Origin: Gaiellasilicea sp963745775
GTDB lineage: Bacteria > Actinomycetota > Thermoleophilia > Gaiellales > Gaiellaceae
NCBI GenBank assembly: GCA_963745775.1
Contig: CAVUYY010000012.1
Location: 310,001 to 374,000 of the forward strand
Direction: 5' to 3'
DNA length: 64,000 nucleotides
The notes beneath the pieces were generated by a model. The model was not told the origin of the DNA. It saw nothing but the letters and a program-made list of their open reading frames with translations, and ran no database searches. Position numbers and translations under genes: made by a program. Below are positions 60,333 through 64,000 of this stretch, in pieces. Numbering within the stretch: the first letter of the stretch is position 1; every line of letters starts with the position of its first letter.

Positions 60333-60815
60333 GGTGTTCCTCCCACTGAGAGTTCGGTCTGGGCGCGCAGGCGGCGGATTCCCGACGACGCGGCCTGGCG
60401 GGCGGCCTCCGGGCTCGAGCCGAGCGCCGTCGCGATGTCGTCGTAGGCGAGGTCGTAGGCGTAGCGGAGGACGACGGCCGCACGCTCGGTCGGGGGCAGC
60501 GAGTCGGCCGAGATGCTCGATCTCGGCGTAGGCCGGACGCCCGTCGACGACCGGCAGCTCGGGAAGCTCGGGAACGGTCGGCCGGCTGCGGCGGCCCGTA
60601 TCGATCGCGATCCGCGCAGCGATCGTCAGGACCCACGCGCGCAGGTGCTCGCCGTGCTCGAGCCGGTCGTAGGCGCGCAACGCGCGGAGGAACGTCTCCT
60701 GGAATGCATCGTCCGCCGCGTCGCGGGTCATCCGCCGGCGGAGAAACCCGAGCACGATCTCGCGGTGCTCGAGGTAGAAGCGCTCGAACGGAGGAATCGT
60801 CGCCACTGCTTCCAT
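60329..60815 (-). CDS. ECF-type sigma-70 factor, one +1 shift
   Basis: Region 2 (FERFYLEHREIVLGFLRRRM, DAADDAFQETFLRALRAYDR) reads in one frame and region 4 in another. A +1 shift at 60504-60511 restores ADSLPPTERAAVVLRYAYDL, IATALGSSPEAARQAASSGI and RRLRAQTELSVGGTP, ending in a stop that overlaps ogt (ATGA). About 161 residues, typical of a minimal ECF factor. Span 3n+1. No anti-sigma gene is beside it. Coupling to ogt hints at a stress response, perhaps alkylation. Confidence 0.85.
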
Positions 60816-60860
60816 CATCCTTCTAAACGTGGGGGAGGCCGCAACTGTGAGACTGGATCG

Positions 60861-61672
60861 ATGCGCGTAGGGGTCGTCGGCCATGTGGAGTGGGTCGAGT
60901 TCGCCCGGGTCGAGGAACTGCCGCGACCCGGCGGGATCGTCCACGCTTCCGAGACGTGGTCGCAGGCCGGTGGCGGTGGCGGGGTCGCAGCGTTGCAGCT
61001 CGCGCGGCTTGGGGCGGATATCGCGCTCTTCACCGCTCTCGGCGACGACGACCGTGGTCGACGGGCACGCGCGGAGCTCGCCACGGCCGGCGTCCGCGTC
61101 GAAGCGACGCTTGGAGGCGAGCCTCAGCGCCGCGCGTTCTGCCACGTCGACGCGCATGGCGAGCGCTCGATCACCGTGCTCGGCGACAAGCTGCGGCCGC
61201 GCGGCGCCGACGGCGAGCTGCCCTGGGAGGAGCTCGATCGCGCCGACGCCGTCTACTTCGTCAGCGGCGACGCGAAGGCGCTCCAGCAGGCGCGCCGCGC
61301 TCGCATCCTCGTGGCAACCTCGCGCGAGCTCGAGACGCTCCGCACGGGCGGCGTCCGGCTCGATGCGCTCGTCGGCAGCGGGGAGGACGAGGGCGAGCGC
61401 TATCAGCCCGGCGACCTGGAGCCGCCGCCCGACCTCGTCGTCTCGACCGCGGGCGCGCTGGGCGGCTGGGCTCAGCCGGGCGGCCCCTACCAGGCCGTGC
61501 CGCCGCCCGGTCCGGTCAAGGACTCCTACGGCTGCGGCGACTGCTTCGCGGCCGGGCTCACCTACGCGCTCGCCGAGGGCCGCGCCACCGCGGACGCGCT
61601 CGCCTTCGCCGCGCGTTGCGGTGCGGCCGCGCTCACCGGCCGCGGCGTCTTCGCAGCCCGATCGCGCTGTAG
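60861..61672 (+). CDS. PfkB-family sugar or nucleoside kinase (3' end uncertain)
   Basis: The ribokinase-like fold is clear. The N-terminus is RVGVVGHVEWVEFARVEELP, followed by SQAGGGGGVAALQLARLG. The catalytic anion-hole block is VKDSYGCGDCFAAGLTYAL near residue 220, with the general base Asp. The main frame runs past it to 61754, through the MraZ operator, which cannot be real coding. A frame change near 61650 would end at 61672 with PIAL and a stop; another possibility ends at 61722. The substrate is unknown. Confidence 0.78.
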
Positions 61673-61703
61673 CCCACCTTTTCCATCCCACTGGGGTAGA
61701 CAA

Positions 61704-61743
61704 GTGGGGAATGGTGGATTAGAGTGGGAGAAAGTGGGAGCCA
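61704..61743 (+). promoter_or_regulatory. MraZ operator: four GTGG(G/A) boxes at 10-bp period
   Basis: GTGGG, GTGGA, GTGGG and GTGGG start at 61704, 61714, 61724 and 61734, i.e. exactly 10 bp apart. MraZ binds TGGGN5 repeats before its own gene, so this is the autoregulatory operator of the division cluster. TTAGAG within it could be the -10 box. Confidence 0.85.
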
Positions 61744-61771
61744 ACCGAACGTGAGAACGGACGGGAAGACG

Positions 61772-62206
61772 ATGTTCTTCGGCGAGTACGAACACTCCAT
61801 CGACGACAAGAGCCGGCTCACGCTGCCGGCCAAGTTTCGCGACGCGCTCGCGAGCGGCGTCGTCCTCACGCGCGGCCTCGACAGCTGCGTCGCGGTCTTT
61901 GCACGCGCCGACTGGCAGCAACTCGCCGACGAGCGCCTCGCGCCGCTCGACCCCTTCGCGCCGGAGACGCGCGAGCTGATGCGCTTCTTCTTCGCCGCCG
62001 CCGCCGACGCCGAGCTCGACAAGCAGGGCCGCGTGCTCGTGCCGCCGGCGCTCGTCCGGCACGCCCAGCTCGGGCGTGAGGTCGTCGTCGCCGGCGTTCG
62101 CGACCACCTCGAGATCTGGGATCGCACGTCCTGGGCCACGCAAGTCACCAAGGTCGAAGGGAGCGCGGACGATGTTGCCGAACGTCTTGCAGCCAAGAAC
62201 GTCTGA
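61772..62206 (+). CDS. mraZ: Division-cluster transcriptional regulator MraZ
   Basis: The 144-residue protein has two AbrB-like (SpoVT/AbrB) halves. The first is FFGEYEHSIDDKSRLTLPAKFR, with the conserved DxKxR; the second is AELDKQGRVLVPPALVRHAQ with the matching LDxxGRxxxP. It binds the GTGGG boxes upstream and represses the dcw operon. ATG 61772 gives the usual MFFGEY start; GTG 61751 in frame is an alternative. Overlaps rsmH by 35 bases. Confidence 0.93.
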   Translation: MFFGEYEHSIDDKSRLTLPAKFRDALASGVVLTRGLDSCVAVFARADWQQLADERLAPLDPFAPETRELMRFFFAAAADAELDKQGRVLVPPALVRHAQLGREVVVAGVRDHLEIWDRTSWATQVTKVEGSADDVAERLAAKNV

Positions 62207-63131
62207 TCACGTCCCCGTCCTCGCCGAGGAGGTGCGCGAACGACTCGCCGTGCGGCCGGGCGAGACGGTCGTCGACGCGACGTTCGGTGCCGGCGGCCAT
62301 TCGCGCCTGCTCGCCGCCGACCTCGAGGGTCGAGGGGAAGCTGATCGCGATCGACCGCGATCCCTCCGTGCGCAGCTACTTCGACCGCTTCAAGAGCCAC
62401 GCCGGCGTGCAGGCTCGCCTGCTCCGCGGCGAGTTCTCGCTCGTGCTCGGCCAGCTCGCGGCAAACGACGTCCAGGCCGACGCGATCCTGCTCGACCTCG
62501 GCGTCTCTTCGATGCAGCTCGATCGGCCCGAGCGCGGGTTCTCCTACGCTGCCGACGCGCCGCTCGACATGCGGATGGACGCTTCTGCCGAGCTCACCGC
62601 CCGCGATCTCGTCAACGAGGCGGAGGAGCGTGAGCTCGCGCTCCTCTTCCGCCGCTACGGGGAGGAGCGGTACGCGCGCCCGATCGCCCGCGCGATCGTC
62701 CGCCGCCGCGCCGAGCGTCCGTTCGAACGCACGAGCGACCTCGCCGAGACGATCAAGCACGCGATCCCGACACCGGCCCGCTTCGGCGAGGGGCATCCCG
62801 CCAAGCGGGTCTTCCAGGCGCTCCGGATCGCCGTCAACGACGAGCTCGGCGCGCTCGAGGCGGCGCTGCCGGCGGCGGTGCGGATGCTGCGCCCGGGCGG
62901 CCGGCTCGCCGTGATCAGCTTCCATTCGCTCGAGGACCGGATCGTCAAGCAGTACATCCGCGAGCAGGCGCGCGGATGCACGTGCCCGCCCGACTTTCCG
63001 ATCTGCGTGTGCGGCAACGAGCCCTTCCTGCGCGACGTGACGCGCAAGCCCGATCCGGCCGAGCGCGCGCGAGGTGCAGCAGAACCCGCGCGTCGGCCTC
63101 CGCAAAGCTCCGGGTGGCGGTCAAGGCGTGA
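62172..63131 (+). CDS. rsmH: 16S rRNA C1402 N4-methyltransferase RsmH, three +1 shifts
   Basis: The family sequence is complete but split over three frames. Frame one carries HVPVLAEEVRERLAVRPGET and VVDATFGAGGHSRLLAADLE, the SAM-binding start. A +1 at 62328-62333 leads to KLIAIDRDPSVRSYFDRF, DAILLDLGVSSMQLDRPERG and LAVISFHSLEDRIVKQYIRE. A +1 at 63064-63071 gives EVQQNPR, and a +1 at 63085-63092 gives SAKLRVAVKA with a stop at 63131. Three single insertions give a total length of exactly 3n. The stop overlaps the ftsL start (GTGA), confirming the final frame. Confidence 0.86.
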
Positions 63132-63508
63132 GCAGCCTCGCCACCGCGCCGGCAACCGCTCGGGCCGACGCTCACGCTCATGTGCTGCCACGGCCGCGAG
63201 TCCGCCGGAAGCCGGCCGCAGCCGCCCGCCCTCGCGCGTTCGGCGGCGTGCTCTGGATCGTTCTCTTCGGCGTCCTCCTGGCCGGCGTGGTCGCGGTCAA
63301 CGTCGCCGTGCTCCAGCTCAACGTCCGCCTGGACGAGCTCGGGCGCGAGCGGATCCAGCTCCGCGCCGACAACGCGCGGCTCAGCTCGCAGCTCTCGAGC
63401 GCCGCCGCCGCGGCTCGGATCGAGGCCCAGGCGAGACAGCGGCTAGGACTCGTGCCGGCCGACGCGAACACCACGGCATACGTGCAGCTCGCGCCCACTC
63501 CCCGGTAG
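63128..63508 (+). CDS. ftsL: Septum protein FtsL-like
   Basis: GTG 63128 overlaps the rsmH stop. The 126-residue protein has a basic N-terminus, one helix (VLWIVLFGVLLAGVVAVNVA) and a short extracytoplasmic coiled coil (LGRERIQLRADNARLSSQLS), the layout of FtsL/DivIC-like divisome proteins. Position between rsmH and the penicillin-binding protein is the standard ftsL place. Sequence conservation in this family is low, so the name rests mostly on order and topology. Confidence 0.8.
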   Translation: MSSLATAPATARADAHAHVLPRPRVRRKPAAAARPRAFGGVLWIVLFGVLLAGVVAVNVAVLQLNVRLDELGRERIQLRADNARLSSQLSSAAAAARIEAQARQRLGLVPADANTTAYVQLAPTPR

Positions 63509-63518
63509 CCGTGCGGCA

Positions 63519-64000
63519 GTGACGCTGCGCACCTCGAATCGCCGGATTCGCCTCCTGCTGGCGCTCTCCGTGCTCGTCTTCGCGGGAACGCTCGCCCGGG
63601 CGGTGTGGCTCCAGGCCGTCCAGGCGGGCACGCTCGACCGGATCGCGTCGAGCCAGCACAAGCAGACGATCGTGATCCCGGCCGGCCGCGGCACGATCTT
63701 CGACCGGAAGGGCGAGCCGCTCGCGATCGGTGAGCAGGCGACGACCGTCTACGCCGATCCGCGCCAGATCGTGAACCCCCGCCGCGTGGCGATCGCGGCC
63801 GCCAAGGCGCTCGACCTCGACGCGAACATGCTCTTCAAGCAGCTCGCCGACCGCTCGCGCCACTTCGTCTACGTCAAGCGCAAGGCAGATCCGGTGCAGG
63901 CGGCGGCGCTCGAGAAGCTGGACCTGGCGGGACTCGGCTTCTACGTCGAGGAGCTCCGGACCTATCCGCAGCGCGGGGTCGCGGCGCAGGTGCTCGGCTT
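63519..64000 (+). CDS. ftsI: Penicillin-binding protein FtsI-like, 5' part (continues past window)
   Basis: From GTG 63519 the frame is open to the right edge. A cytoplasmic basic start (TLRTSNRRIRLLLALSVLVF) and one helix lead to the N-terminal dimerisation domain with GRGTIFDRKGEPLAIG, the conserved R-G-x-I-x-D motif of class B penicillin-binding proteins. The transpeptidase part lies outside. Ten bases after ftsL, so the septal peptidoglycan transpeptidase of the cluster is the best reading. Confidence 0.88.
   Translation, partial: MTLRTSNRRIRLLLALSVLVFAGTLARAVWLQAVQAGTLDRIASSQHKQTIVIPAGRGTIFDRKGEPLAIGEQATTVYADPRQIVNPRRVAIAAAKALDLDANMLFKQLADRSRHFVYVKRKADPVQAAALEKLDLAGLGFYVEELRTYPQRGVAAQVLG

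Noticed and set aside
62172..63131. rsmH as a decayed gene
   Set aside because: Despite three shifts all family motifs and the GTGA overlap with ftsL are kept. Three insertions with no substitution damage do not look like decay.
1..64000. CRISPR array, tRNA, rRNA, insertion sequence or prophage
   Set aside because: No regularly spaced repeats, no cloverleaf or rRNA-like stretch in the short spacers, and no transposase, integrase or phage structural gene was seen.

Overview
The window is about 64 kb of very GC-rich, densely packed bacterial chromosome. There is no phage, no CRISPR array and no rRNA or tRNA that I can see. The gene content points to a deep-branching actinobacterium, most likely class Thermoleophilia (Gaiellales or Solirubrobacterales type). 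The grounds are fused PafBC and fused SecDF proteins, several class III cyclase fusions, system I cytochrome c maturation genes, an MraZ-led division cluster, and many leaderless start codons placed 6 to 8 nt after a TANNNT box. The class-level placement is inference.

Layout. 1-7.2 kb holds a helicase end, small unknown genes, RecJ, the (p)ppGpp enzyme Rel and a GNAT acetyltransferase. 7.2-11.1 kb is an envelope-stress module that reads like mycobacterial MprA-MprB-PepD: response regulator, kinase, HtrA protease and a small secreted repeat protein. Four CTTAGG-type boxes at exact 11-bp spacing lie before the protease. 11.4-17.4 kb holds a thioesterase, a phosphohexomutase, a cyclase-AAA-TPR regulator and an endonuclease IV-like protein. 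17.4-20.1 kb is a cytochrome c maturation operon (ccmE-ccmF-ccmI-like), followed by a tiny proline-rich protein and an M23 peptidase. 22.7-27.0 kb is the most unusual locus: a translationally coupled operon of metallophosphoesterase, cyclic 2,3-diphosphoglycerate synthetase, 2-phosphoglycerate kinase, GlpX fructose-1,6-bisphosphatase and a MIP18-family Fe-S protein. It predicts that this bacterium makes the methanogen osmolyte/phosphagen cyclic 2,3-diphosphoglycerate.

27-34.6 kb has an oxidoreductase, QueG joined in frame to a GAF histidine kinase, PafBC, and zinc-ribbon proteins. 34.6-43.6 kb is a catabolic island of aldehyde dehydrogenase, two hydrolase-cyclase fusions, a P450, a thiolase, a LysR regulator and a 3-hydroxyacyl-CoA dehydrogenase. 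Inside it is the scar of a tandem duplication that left the N-terminal stumps of a P450 and an aldehyde dehydrogenase. 43.6-49.3 kb has an antiporter, a second two-component system and a UbiA prenyltransferase. 49.3-54.9 kb is the classical queA-tgt-yajC-secDF order. 54.9-61.7 kb has a second antiporter, UbiB, a kelch protein, a degenerate response regulator, an Ogt methyltransferase, an ECF sigma factor and a PfkB kinase. The right edge opens the division cluster (MraZ operator, mraZ, rsmH, ftsL, ftsI start).

A technical warning runs through the window. At least ten genes need a +1 shift to restore their family sequence, some more than once, and essentially every shift has the same sign. This looks like single-base insertions in the assembly, but it should be tested. 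Coordinates for those genes are given across the shift.
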